A stretch of DNA of 37,233 nt from SXRF01 sp039808985. GTDB taxonomy: Bacteria; Pseudomonadota; Alphaproteobacteria; Rickettsiales; SXRF01. This document shows positions 1 through 6,613 of the stretch, piece after piece; the first letter of the stretch is position 1, and every line of letters begins with the position of its first letter. The position numbers and the translations under genes are program-made. Below the pieces are notes generated by a model. That model saw only the letters and a program-made list of their open reading frames with translations, was not told the origin of the DNA and did no database searches. Location of the stretch: NCBI GenBank assembly GCA_039808985.1, contig JBDHUC010000021.1:1-37233 (forward strand), read 5' to 3'.

Positions 1-353
1 GGCCACTACGGCTTCTTATGGAATATTCCCAACCACACGACAAATATAAAAATGAAATAAGCTGGTCTGGAAGTGGGTTTTTAAAATTATTTTTATTGTG
101 CCGTCATACTGCGAATTGCAATTGCAACAGCAATTGCGCAGGATCTTGGGATATTTTCCCAGCTTGTCATGCCGCCGCAGGGCGGCATCCGGCATTAAGC
201 CCCAGATCCCCGCGCAAGGCGGGGATGACGAGAGCCGCCATCCGGCGCTATGGCATACACGTCACAAATGGCATGAATAAGTATCTTATTCATCCATTCA
301 TCTGCTAACAGGCTGGCTTGCTTCACATTAGTTCAAGATAACAAATGCGGCGT
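1..353. repeat. Non-coding left edge with palindromic repeat modules
   Basis: No convincing gene lies here. The stretch holds at least three palindromic modules. At 106-144 a hairpin has arms ATACTGCG and CGCAGGAT and includes two copies of GCAATTGC. At 150-199 lies a ~49-base unit that recurs at 22694-22742 with only a few mismatches and carries the perfect stem ATGCCGCC/GGCGGCAT (169-176 with 181-188). At 206-226 there is an 8-bp stem ATCCCCGC/GCGGGGAT. The remainder up to 353 has no recognisable terminator for trpA. The palindromes may stop transcription leaving the trp operon, which is inference. Confidence 0.75.
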
Positions 354-1142
354 TTAACTATTTTTGCTTGTAATTGATCTGATAAAATCTGTTGCTGCGG
401 CAACTTTTGAGTCTGCCTTGTCAATTGTATCAACCAGGGCTGAGCCTACTACAACAGCATCGGCAAAATTGGAAACTTCCTGCACCTGTTGCCTGGTTTT
501 AATGCCAAAGCCAACGGCAATTGGTAAGCTGGTGTGTTTCCTGATATTTTCTACCTGCTCTTTTAGAGTGCCGGTTTCTGCTGTTTTGCTTCCGGTAATA
601 CCAGCAACTGATATGTAATAAACAAAACCGCTGGCAGAAGCAGTAAGAAGCGTTAGCCGCTTATCGCCACTGGTGGGCGCAATAAGACGTATAAGATCAA
701 GCCCTGACGCCTTGAGATATGGGCGGATTTCATTTTCCTCCTCTGGCGGCAGGTCAACTATTATGACCCCGTCAACCCCGGCATTTACTGCAGCATTGCA
801 GAATTTCTCTGCTCCATAGCGGTAGATCGGATTGAAATAACCCATAAGTATTATAGGAGTTTCATTATTGTTTTTACGGAAATCCCGCACCAGCTCTATG
901 ATCCCAGCGACATTTGCCCCGGCCTTCAGCGCCCTTATTCCAGCGGCCTGTATAACAACCCCGTCAGCCATGGGTTCGGAAAAAGGCATACCAATTTCAA
1001 TAATATCAGCGCCAGCAGCAGGCAGAGCTGCCAGTATTTTCCGGCTGGTTTCCAAATCCGGGTCATAACCCATGATAAAAGGGATAAGCGCTGTGCGTTT
1101 TTGTGCCTTAAGCTCAACAAATTTCTGTTCTATCCGGTTCAC
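354..1142 (-). CDS. trpA: Tryptophan synthase alpha chain
   Basis: This 262-residue protein cleaves indole-3-glycerol phosphate to indole and glyceraldehyde-3-phosphate and channels indole to TrpB. It is cytosolic and forms an alpha2-beta2 complex. The TIM-barrel sequence keeps both catalytic acids at the classical positions, Glu49 (in DIIEIG) and Asp60 (in PMADG), and its length is normal for the family. The start overlaps the trpB stop by four bases (ATGA type), so translation is probably coupled. It is the last gene of the ihfB-lapA-trpF-trpB-trpA run. In many alphaproteobacteria accD and folC follow trpA; here repeat DNA follows instead. Confidence 0.97.
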   Translation of the reverse strand: MNRIEQKFVELKAQKRTALIPFIMGYDPDLETSRKILAALPAAGADIIEIGMPFSEPMADGVVIQAAGIRALKAGANVAGIIELVRDFRKNNNETPIILMGYFNPIYRYGAEKFCNAAVNAGVDGVIIVDLPPEEENEIRPYLKASGLDLIRLIAPTSGDKRLTLLTASASGFVYYISVAGITGSKTAETGTLKEQVENIRKHTSLPIAVGFGIKTRQQVQEVSNFADAVVVGSALVDTIDKADSKVAAATDFIRSITSKNS

Positions 1143-2362
1143 AGCGCAACTCCAAGTGCCTTAGCTACGGTAAAAATATCCTTGTCACCGCGTCCACATA
1201 CATTAACCACCAGCAAATGTTCCCTGGGAAGATCTGGCGCGATTTTAACGACATGGGCGAGGGCGTGTGACGGTTCAAGCGCAGGTATGATCCCCTCCAG
1301 TTTTGAAACTAGCTGGAAAGCCGATAGTGCTTCATCATCAGTAATGGCAACATAATCAACGCGCCCTGATTCATAAAGCCATGAATGTTCGGGGCCGATT
1401 CCTGGATAGTCAAGCCCTGCGGAAATGGAATGCGCATCCATTATTTGTCCGCCATCGTCTTGCAACAGATATGTCCTGCTGCCATGCAGAACCCCGGCAG
1501 CGCCACGCGCAATCGAGGCCGCATGCTGCCTGGAATCAAGCCCATGCCCTGCGGCTTCAACCCCGATCATTTTTACGCTTTCATCGGCAAGGAAAGGATG
1601 GAATAAGCCAATTGCATTGCTTCCTCCACCGATTGCCGCAACCAGCGTATCAGGAAGCCTGCCCTCTGCTGCCTGCATCTGGTCGCGTACCTCGCGCCCT
1701 ATGATAGACTGGAAATCACGCACCATTGCAGGGTAGGGGTGGGGCCCAGCGGCCGTGCCAATCAGGTAAAAAGTATCATGCACATTGCTCACCCAGTCGC
1801 GCAATGCTTCATTCATGGCATCTTTAAGTGTTTTTGTTCCTGATTGCACAGCTATAACTTCTGCACCTAAAAGTTTCATGCGAAATACGTTAGGGGCCTG
1901 GCGCTCAATATCTTTCGCACCCATATAAATTACGCATTTAAGGCCAAATAATGCACACACAGTTGCCGTAGCCACACCGTGCTGCCCTGCGCCGGTTTCA
2001 GCTATAATGCGCTTGCGCCCTAAGCGTTTGGCAAGAATTATCTGGCCGATGCAGTTGTTGATTTTATGCGCGCCAGTATGGTTAAGCTCATCACGTTTAA
2101 AATAGATTTTTGCTCCCCCGCCGGAGGTGCTAATTTTGGCACAATACTCGGTAAAACGCGGGGCAAAATAAAGCGGCGAGGGGCGTCCGACATAGTGGGT
2201 AAAATAATAGTCGATTTCCTTTTGAAAATCAGGGTCTGCCTTAGCGGCTTCATAGCTGCTCTCTACTTCAAGTATCAGTGGCATCAAAGTTTCAGCCACA
2301 TATCTGCCGCCGAAAATACCAAAATGCCCATTTATATCTGGCTGTGTGTTGTGAATTTTCAT
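1139..2362 (-). CDS. trpB: Tryptophan synthase beta chain
   Basis: This 407-residue PLP enzyme condenses indole with serine to give tryptophan. The PLP lysine is Lys100 in the conserved HTGAHKINN motif, and the phosphate-binding loop GGGSNAIG is present. Length and motifs match the standard TrpB1 type that pairs with TrpA. A short extra segment near residues 75-85 (TSGGGAK) precedes the conserved KRDELNHTG. The start overlaps the trpF stop by four bases and the end overlaps the trpA start by four bases, so the three trp genes form one coupled unit. No attenuator or leader peptide was seen. Confidence 0.98.
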   Translation of the reverse strand: MKIHNTQPDINGHFGIFGGRYVAETLMPLILEVESSYEAAKADPDFQKEIDYYFTHYVGRPSPLYFAPRFTEYCAKISTSGGGAKIYFKRDELNHTGAHKINNCIGQIILAKRLGRKRIIAETGAGQHGVATATVCALFGLKCVIYMGAKDIERQAPNVFRMKLLGAEVIAVQSGTKTLKDAMNEALRDWVSNVHDTFYLIGTAAGPHPYPAMVRDFQSIIGREVRDQMQAAEGRLPDTLVAAIGGGSNAIGLFHPFLADESVKMIGVEAAGHGLDSRQHAASIARGAAGVLHGSRTYLLQDDGGQIMDAHSISAGLDYPGIGPEHSWLYESGRVDYVAITDDEALSAFQLVSKLEGIIPALEPSHALAHVVKIAPDLPREHLLVVNVCGRGDKDIFTVAKALGVAL

Positions 2363-2997
2363 TTGCGTGCCGCTTTAATAAAATTTTCAATAAGATTTGG
2401 GCTTTTTACACCACGCGCTACTTCAACGCCAGAAGATACATCAATAAATTTAGCCCCGGTCTGTAAAATTGCTGAGCCTATATTTTGCCCATTCAACCCA
2501 CCAGATAAAAACCATTTTTCTGGCATTTCATTCCCGGTAATCAGCGACCAGTCAAAGCTTACACCGTTACCTCCGTGAATCATATTTTTTTCCGGTTTGG
2601 CATCGAACAGGATAAAATCCGCTATATCATAATATTCTTTTGCTTTTTTTATGTCATCGCTACTTTCAACCGCGACTGCTTTTATTATACCTATGGACGG
2701 AAATTTTTTGCGGATATATGCTGTTCTTTCTGCGGTTTCATCGCCATGTAATTGAAAAAAATCAGGCGCGATTTCATGCTCTATTTCTAAAAGTAAATCA
2801 TCAAAAGGATTTACAAGAACTATTACTGATTTTACTTTATCTGGTAGCAATCTCCTGAATTGCGCAGCGCTGCTTAAAGATAGATGGCGCGGTGATTTTT
2901 GATAATGAACAAAACCGGTGAAATCAGCGCCGGATTTTATAGCGGATTCAATCGAATCATGATCATTTAACCCGCAGATTTTTATTGAAACTGTCAT
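2359..2997 (-). CDS. trpF: Phosphoribosylanthranilate isomerase
   Basis: This 212-residue TIM-barrel enzyme isomerises N-(5-phosphoribosyl)anthranilate to CdRP, the step before indole-glycerol-phosphate synthase. The catalytic pair is visible: Cys8 in IKICGL and Asp132 in FILFDAKPE. The phosphate-binding FLSGGLN motif lies near residues 167-173. It starts inside the lapA stop (four-base overlap) and ends inside the trpB start. Placement of trpF-trpB-trpA behind ihfB-lapA is common in alphaproteobacteria. trpE, trpG, trpD and trpC are not in the window and must be elsewhere if the pathway is complete. Confidence 0.96.
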   Translation of the reverse strand: MTVSIKICGLNDHDSIESAIKSGADFTGFVHYQKSPRHLSLSSAAQFRRLLPDKVKSVIVLVNPFDDLLLEIEHEIAPDFFQLHGDETAERTAYIRKKFPSIGIIKAVAVESSDDIKKAKEYYDIADFILFDAKPEKNMIHGGNGVSFDWSLITGNEMPEKWFLSGGLNGQNIGSAILQTGAKFIDVSSGVEVARGVKSPNLIENFIKAARK

Positions 2998-3308
2998 TGC
3001 CTGTTTGTAATTGCAGGGCGCATATATTCCTGTTCGCTACGTAACGCCTTATTTTCATTCTCAACCGCTTCCAGGCGCTTTTGGCTTTTTTTAAGCATGG
3101 AATTCATTTTTATAAATTTCAGGTTAAACATAATGCTGGTGGCAATTACCCCTGCTGCCATAGACATTAAAGCAAGCAGGAAAACCGGTAATTTAACATC
3201 ATAAGGGAATGGAAACAGGCTTAACGGGACAATCTCACGATTTGCCACGCACAGGATAATAAAAATAGCGGAAATTACGGTAACAAAAAAGAGCTTTATA
3301 AAACGCAC
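2994..3308 (-). CDS. lapA: LapA-domain (DUF1049) inner-membrane protein
   Basis: This 104-residue small membrane protein has two hydrophobic segments (about residues 4-22 and 40-62) followed by a charged, coiled-coil-like tail (about 68-95) facing the cytoplasm. This is the layout of LapA. In E. coli LapA works with LapB in controlling LPS synthesis through FtsH-mediated LpxC turnover; no lapB is present here, so the role is inferred from family only. It lies two bases after ihfB and overlaps trpF by four bases, the usual alphaproteobacterial arrangement. The name rests on topology and neighbourhood more than on sequence motifs. Confidence 0.85.
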   Translation of the reverse strand: MRFIKLFFVTVISAIFIILCVANREIVPLSLFPFPYDVKLPVFLLALMSMAAGVIATSIMFNLKFIKMNSMLKKSQKRLEAVENENKALRSEQEYMRPAITNRQ

Positions 3309-3310
3309 AA

Positions 3311-3604
3311 CTAATTCATCACAGGTGTTTTATTGATGCGCTCGCGAAGTTCTTTTCCGGTACGGAAATAAATCGCGTAACGTTCACCAATATTTACTTC
3401 CTTGCCGTTTTTAGGATTACGCGCCTTGCGTGAATCGCGGCGGCGTATGGAGAATGCACCAAAGCCGCGAAGTTCTACACGCCCACCTTCAACCAAAGTA
3501 GAGGATATGTCATCAAAAATAGTTGAAACAAGAGTTTCAATATCACGCTGGTAAAGGTGTGGATAGCGTTTTGAAAGACGTATAATAAGCTCAGATTTTG
3601 TCAT
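3311..3604 (-). CDS. ihfB: Integration host factor subunit beta
   Basis: This 97-residue DNA-bending protein of the HU/IHF family acts with IhfA in the nucleoid, and in sigma-54 transcription and replication initiation. The beta-arm carries the ARNPKNGKEV segment, with the DNA-intercalating proline at residue 64, and the family signature GFGAFSIRRR lies before it. RNPKNG followed by a short C-terminus fits IhfB better than HU. It lies downstream of sppA and rpsA, as in other alphaproteobacteria. rpoN is also encoded in this window, and IHF commonly assists sigma-54 promoters. Confidence 0.93.
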   Translation of the reverse strand: MTKSELIIRLSKRYPHLYQRDIETLVSTIFDDISSTLVEGGRVELRGFGAFSIRRRDSRKARNPKNGKEVNIGERYAIYFRTGKELRERINKTPVMN

Positions 3605-3647
3605 GGCATCCCCAAAGAAACTATTGAACTAGAAGAAATAATAGAAA

Positions 3648-4556
3648 CTAATGATGCCACAAAGCGACCAATCCGTCAAGTCCAACTCTGCTTTTTTGCC
3701 AAAATTCTCCAACCAGGCTATTGAGAATACGGTCTAAAACGCTGTTTTCCTGCTCTACTTCCACGTCAAAAATCTCTAAACCCTGCGGAATATTACGGTT
3801 TTTAACCAGCCAGGCCTTGGCCTCGTTTTCCCCGCCTATAGCATCAATAAGCTTATTTTCTACCGCCTGCTTGCCGCTATAAACCCGCCCATCAGCTAAA
3901 GCTATGGTCTTTTCCCGGGTTAAATGCCGCCTTTCAGCAGTAATATCAACAAAATGGTCATAAAAGTCCATTATCATGTCTTTTATAACCTTTTCAGCTT
4001 CTGGAGTCGATTTTTCAAATGGCGATGGCGAAGCTTTAAGTGGCGATGATTTAATTGAAATTGGCTTGATGCCCAGTTTTTCAGCAAGGCTGGTTACTTC
4101 AGCAGTTTCTATCAAAACGCCGATGGAGCCGGTAATAGTCCCTGAGCGCGCAAAAATATAATCTGCTCCCAGGGCCGCCATGTAACCTGCCGAAGCGCTA
4201 AGTGAACGCATTACCGCTACAACTGGCTTTTTTTCTGAAAGCTTGCGCAGGCGCAGATAGATTTCTTCACCACCTACAGCGCTGCCCCCAGGTGTATCAA
4301 GCCATACTATAACAGCTTTTATCTTATTATCTTCTTCAATGCTTGAAAGCAGGTCATATGTTTTCTGGTCGTCACCAATTACGCCGCTTACTGTAAAACG
4401 GGCTATATAGTCATTATCAATGATTTTTGATGGTACATTATGGCGCAAAATAACCAGTAATGATATCACAGCAAATATAACCGCAATAGCACGCCACTTA
4501 CTAACCTGTCCTTTAAGGTAGAGGCGGTCAATAAGTGAATCTGCGTTAATGCCCAT
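3648..4556 (-). CDS. sppA: Signal peptide peptidase SppA, 36K type
   Basis: This 302-residue membrane serine protease digests signal peptides left after secretion. It has an N-terminal membrane anchor (about residues 22-38) and one S49 domain. The Ser/Lys dyad is Ser122 (SASAGYM) and Lys174 (SSPLKAS), 52 residues apart as in the Bacillus 36K enzyme. I place the start at 4556, where GGAGA lies about six bases upstream. An upstream in-frame ATG at 4631 would add 25 residues (HIHFHSHSHQHY) encoded by the intercistronic repeat and is unlikely to be used. The gene sits between rpsA and ihfB. Confidence 0.93.
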   Translation of the reverse strand: MGINADSLIDRLYLKGQVSKWRAIAVIFAVISLLVILRHNVPSKIIDNDYIARFTVSGVIGDDQKTYDLLSSIEEDNKIKAVIVWLDTPGGSAVGGEEIYLRLRKLSEKKPVVAVMRSLSASAGYMAALGADYIFARSGTITGSIGVLIETAEVTSLAEKLGIKPISIKSSPLKASPSPFEKSTPEAEKVIKDMIMDFYDHFVDITAERRHLTREKTIALADGRVYSGKQAVENKLIDAIGGENEAKAWLVKNRNIPQGLEIFDVEVEQENSVLDRILNSLVGEFWQKSRVGLDGLVALWHH

Positions 4557-4572
4557 TTTATTCTCCGGTATA

Positions 4573-4642
4573 TAGTGTTGGTGAGAGTGTGAGTGGAAGT
4601 GAATGTGTCTTACACAAGCACTGGCACTCACACTAACACATA
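4573..4642. repeat. Intercistronic imperfect palindrome with GTG-rich arms
   Basis: Between rpsA (ends 4647) and sppA (starts 4556) is an imperfect inverted repeat. The left arm is a run of degenerate GTGAGT-like units (about 4576-4608) and the right arm is its approximate complement (about 4611-4640). The inner arms match at roughly 14 of 18 positions. A similar structure lies between dnaA and dnaN at 27729-27799. It may act as a processing or attenuation hairpin; no U-run follows it. Confidence 0.65.
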
Positions 4643-4646
4643 AAAG

Positions 4647-6383
4647 CTATTTCTTACTTTTCTTGCCTTCGCTGGCAGCGCTTAGTGCCGCGCCGAGAAT
4701 ATCACCAAGCGATGCACCGCTGTTTTCAGAACCATATTCACTTATAGCTTTCTTATGGTCATCCATTTCCAGGGCTTTAATTGACACGCCAACCTTGCGG
4801 CTTGCCTTATCAACTGAAACAACTTTCACATCAACACGGTCGCCAACCGCAAAGCGGTCAGGGCGCTGGTCCTGGCGTTCACGTGCTATTTCCGATTTCT
4901 TGATGAAGCTGGTTATGCCATCGGCAACTTTCACTGTGATGCCGTCATCGTGAATCTCGGTCACTATGCAGGTAACGGTTGCGCCTTTTTGCACATCGGT
5001 GAAATCTTCACCGCCCTTATCGGCATTGGCAGGGGCTTCGCTAAGCTGTTTAACCCCAAGGCTTATGCGCTCTTTTTCTATATCAATGGCAAGGATTTTA
5101 GCTTTAATCATTTCGCCTTTTTTATAGTTTTTGATAGCTGTATCGCCTGATTCGGTCCAGCTCAGGTCAGAATGATGGATGAGGCCGTCAATATCGCCTT
5201 CAAGGCCAACAAACAGCCCGAAATCAGTGATATTGCGGATTTCTCCTTCGATTACATCGCCGACTTTAACTTTGTCAGCATATGCAGCCCATGGATTTTC
5301 TTCGCACTGTTTCATGCCAAGGCTGATGCGGTGCTTGGAAACGTCGATATCGAGAACCACAACATTCACTTCCTGGCTTACAGAAACCAGTTTGGAAGGA
5401 TGCGCGCTCTTTTTAACCCATGAGATTTCCGATACATGCACAAGGCCCTCGATGCCAGGCTCAAGCTCAACAAAAGCACCATAATCGGTGATGTTGGTGA
5501 TTTTTCCGCTGAGTTTGGTGCCGACATTGTATTTTTCAGCCGCTTCCTGCCAAGGGTTGGCTTCTAGCTGCTTCATGCCAAGCGATACGCGCTTGGTAGC
5601 CTGGTCAAATTTTGTGACCATAACTTTAATGGTCTGGCCGATAGAAAGTATTTCAGTCGGGTGACTGATGCGGCGCCATGAAATATCGGTGACATGGAGG
5701 AGGCCGTCAATACCGCCCATATCAATGAATGCGCCGTAATCGGTGATATTTTTAACGATACCGTCAAGAACCTGACCTTCGATGATTTTGCCCAGCAGGT
5801 CATTACGCGCTTCAACACGTGATTCTTCAAGCACTGCGCGGCGGGAAACCACGATATTGCCACGCTTGCGATCCATTTTCAATATCTGGAACGGCTGGGA
5901 AATATGCATAAGCGGGCTAACGTCACGGATAGGGCGTATGTCAACCTGGCTGCCAGGAAGGAACGCAACCGCACCCTGTATATCAACGGTGAAACCGCCT
6001 TTAACACGGCCAAAAATAACGCCATCAACACGTTCGGAATTGGTGCAGGCTTTTTCCAGCTTAACCCAAGCTTCTTCGCGCAGGGCTTTTTCGCGTGATA
6101 AAATCGCCTCGCCATTTTTATTTTCGATTTTTTCGAGGTAAACTTCCACTTCATCGCCAGGGCGAAGTTCAGCCTGCGTATTGCCGATTGAGAATTCGCG
6201 CAATGGCACGCGGCCTTCTGATTTCATGCCAACATCAATGATAACTACGTCTTTTTCAATAGCTACGATAATGCCTTTTACGACAGAGCCTTCGCTCTTG
6301 CCGCCGGTTGTTTGCGATTCTTCGAATAATGCGCCAAAATCTTCTATTTCTACGTTGGAGTATGCGTTTGCAGTCTGCGACAT
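4647..6383 (-). CDS. rpsA: 30S ribosomal protein S1
   Basis: This 578-residue protein helps load mRNA on the 30S subunit. It contains six tandem S1 (OB-fold) repeats; clear copies begin with phrases such as KGIIVAIEKDVVIIDVGMKS, GIVKNITDYGAFIDMGGIDG, GKITNITDYGAFVELEPG and GEIRNITDFGLFVGLEG. The start at 6383 (MSQTANAY) is chosen because it matches the usual alphaproteobacterial N-terminus; an in-frame ATG 48 codons upstream (6527) encodes an unrelated Cys/Trp-rich leader. It follows cmk, here the 3' half of an aroA-cmk fusion, as is usual. A leader of about 230 bases separates the two and contains short palindromes that could support autogenous control. Confidence 0.97.
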   Translation of the reverse strand: MSQTANAYSNVEIEDFGALFEESQTTGGKSEGSVVKGIIVAIEKDVVIIDVGMKSEGRVPLREFSIGNTQAELRPGDEVEVYLEKIENKNGEAILSREKALREEAWVKLEKACTNSERVDGVIFGRVKGGFTVDIQGAVAFLPGSQVDIRPIRDVSPLMHISQPFQILKMDRKRGNIVVSRRAVLEESRVEARNDLLGKIIEGQVLDGIVKNITDYGAFIDMGGIDGLLHVTDISWRRISHPTEILSIGQTIKVMVTKFDQATKRVSLGMKQLEANPWQEAAEKYNVGTKLSGKITNITDYGAFVELEPGIEGLVHVSEISWVKKSAHPSKLVSVSQEVNVVVLDIDVSKHRISLGMKQCEENPWAAYADKVKVGDVIEGEIRNITDFGLFVGLEGDIDGLIHHSDLSWTESGDTAIKNYKKGEMIKAKILAIDIEKERISLGVKQLSEAPANADKGGEDFTDVQKGATVTCIVTEIHDDGITVKVADGITSFIKKSEIARERQDQRPDRFAVGDRVDVKVVSVDKASRKVGVSIKALEMDDHKKAISEYGSENSGASLGDILGAALSAASEGKKSKK

Positions 6384-6453
6384 AAATAACTCTATTCTTT
6401 GTTGCGAAGCGTCAGTGGGCGCTTCTGGGTTAATCCAAAAACAACAATTTGCA

Positions 6454-6477
6454 GGGAGGCACCACTGAATGCCCCCT
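6454..6477 (-). promoter_or_regulatory. Possible leader hairpin upstream of rpsA
   Basis: Read on the minus strand, GGGGGCA can pair with TGCCTCC across an 8-base loop (one G-U pair), about 71 bases before the rpsA start. S1 represses its own mRNA in gammaproteobacteria through leader hairpins, so an analogous role is possible here. Nothing beyond pairing and position supports it. Confidence 0.3.
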
Positions 6478-6545
6478 CTATCGTTTAAAGAGGCGATAAT
6501 TTTTAGTGATAAAATAAGCAAATGCAAGCGATTTTAGCGATTATT

Positions 6546-6574
6546 TTGCATGTGCAATAAATAGCCATGGCTAT
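6546..6574. repeat. Two short palindromes after aroA-cmk
   Basis: TTGCATGTGCAA (6546-6557) and the perfect 14-mer ATAGCCATGGCTAT (6561-6574) lie 40-70 bases downstream of the aroA-cmk stop, in the gap before rpsA. Neither is followed by a U-run on the minus strand. They could be RNA-processing or protein-binding sites. Confidence 0.4.
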
Positions 6575-6613
6575 GTAATAAGCCCTGCAACTGGCCATGT
6601 TAGCTTAATAAAT

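Noticed and set aside
18..308. 96-residue open frame at the left edge
   Set aside because: It runs through palindromic repeat modules, has no ribosome-binding site or family resemblance, and its composition follows the repeats.
2066..2578. 170-residue plus-strand frame across trpB/trpF
   Set aside because: It is the antisense shadow of two certain genes and has no recognisable domain.
4557..4631. His/Ser-rich 25-residue N-terminal extension of SppA
   Set aside because: It is encoded by the GTG-armed palindrome; a good ribosome-binding site supports the start at 4556.
4573..4642. CRISPR-like or microsatellite reading of the GTG-rich repeats
   Set aside because: Units are degenerate, have no spacers and are inverted about a centre, so it is a palindrome and not an array.
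6384..6527. 48-residue N-terminal extension of ribosomal protein S1
   Set aside because: It is Cys/Trp-rich and unlike any S1 N-terminus; the start at 6383 gives the usual MSQ beginning.
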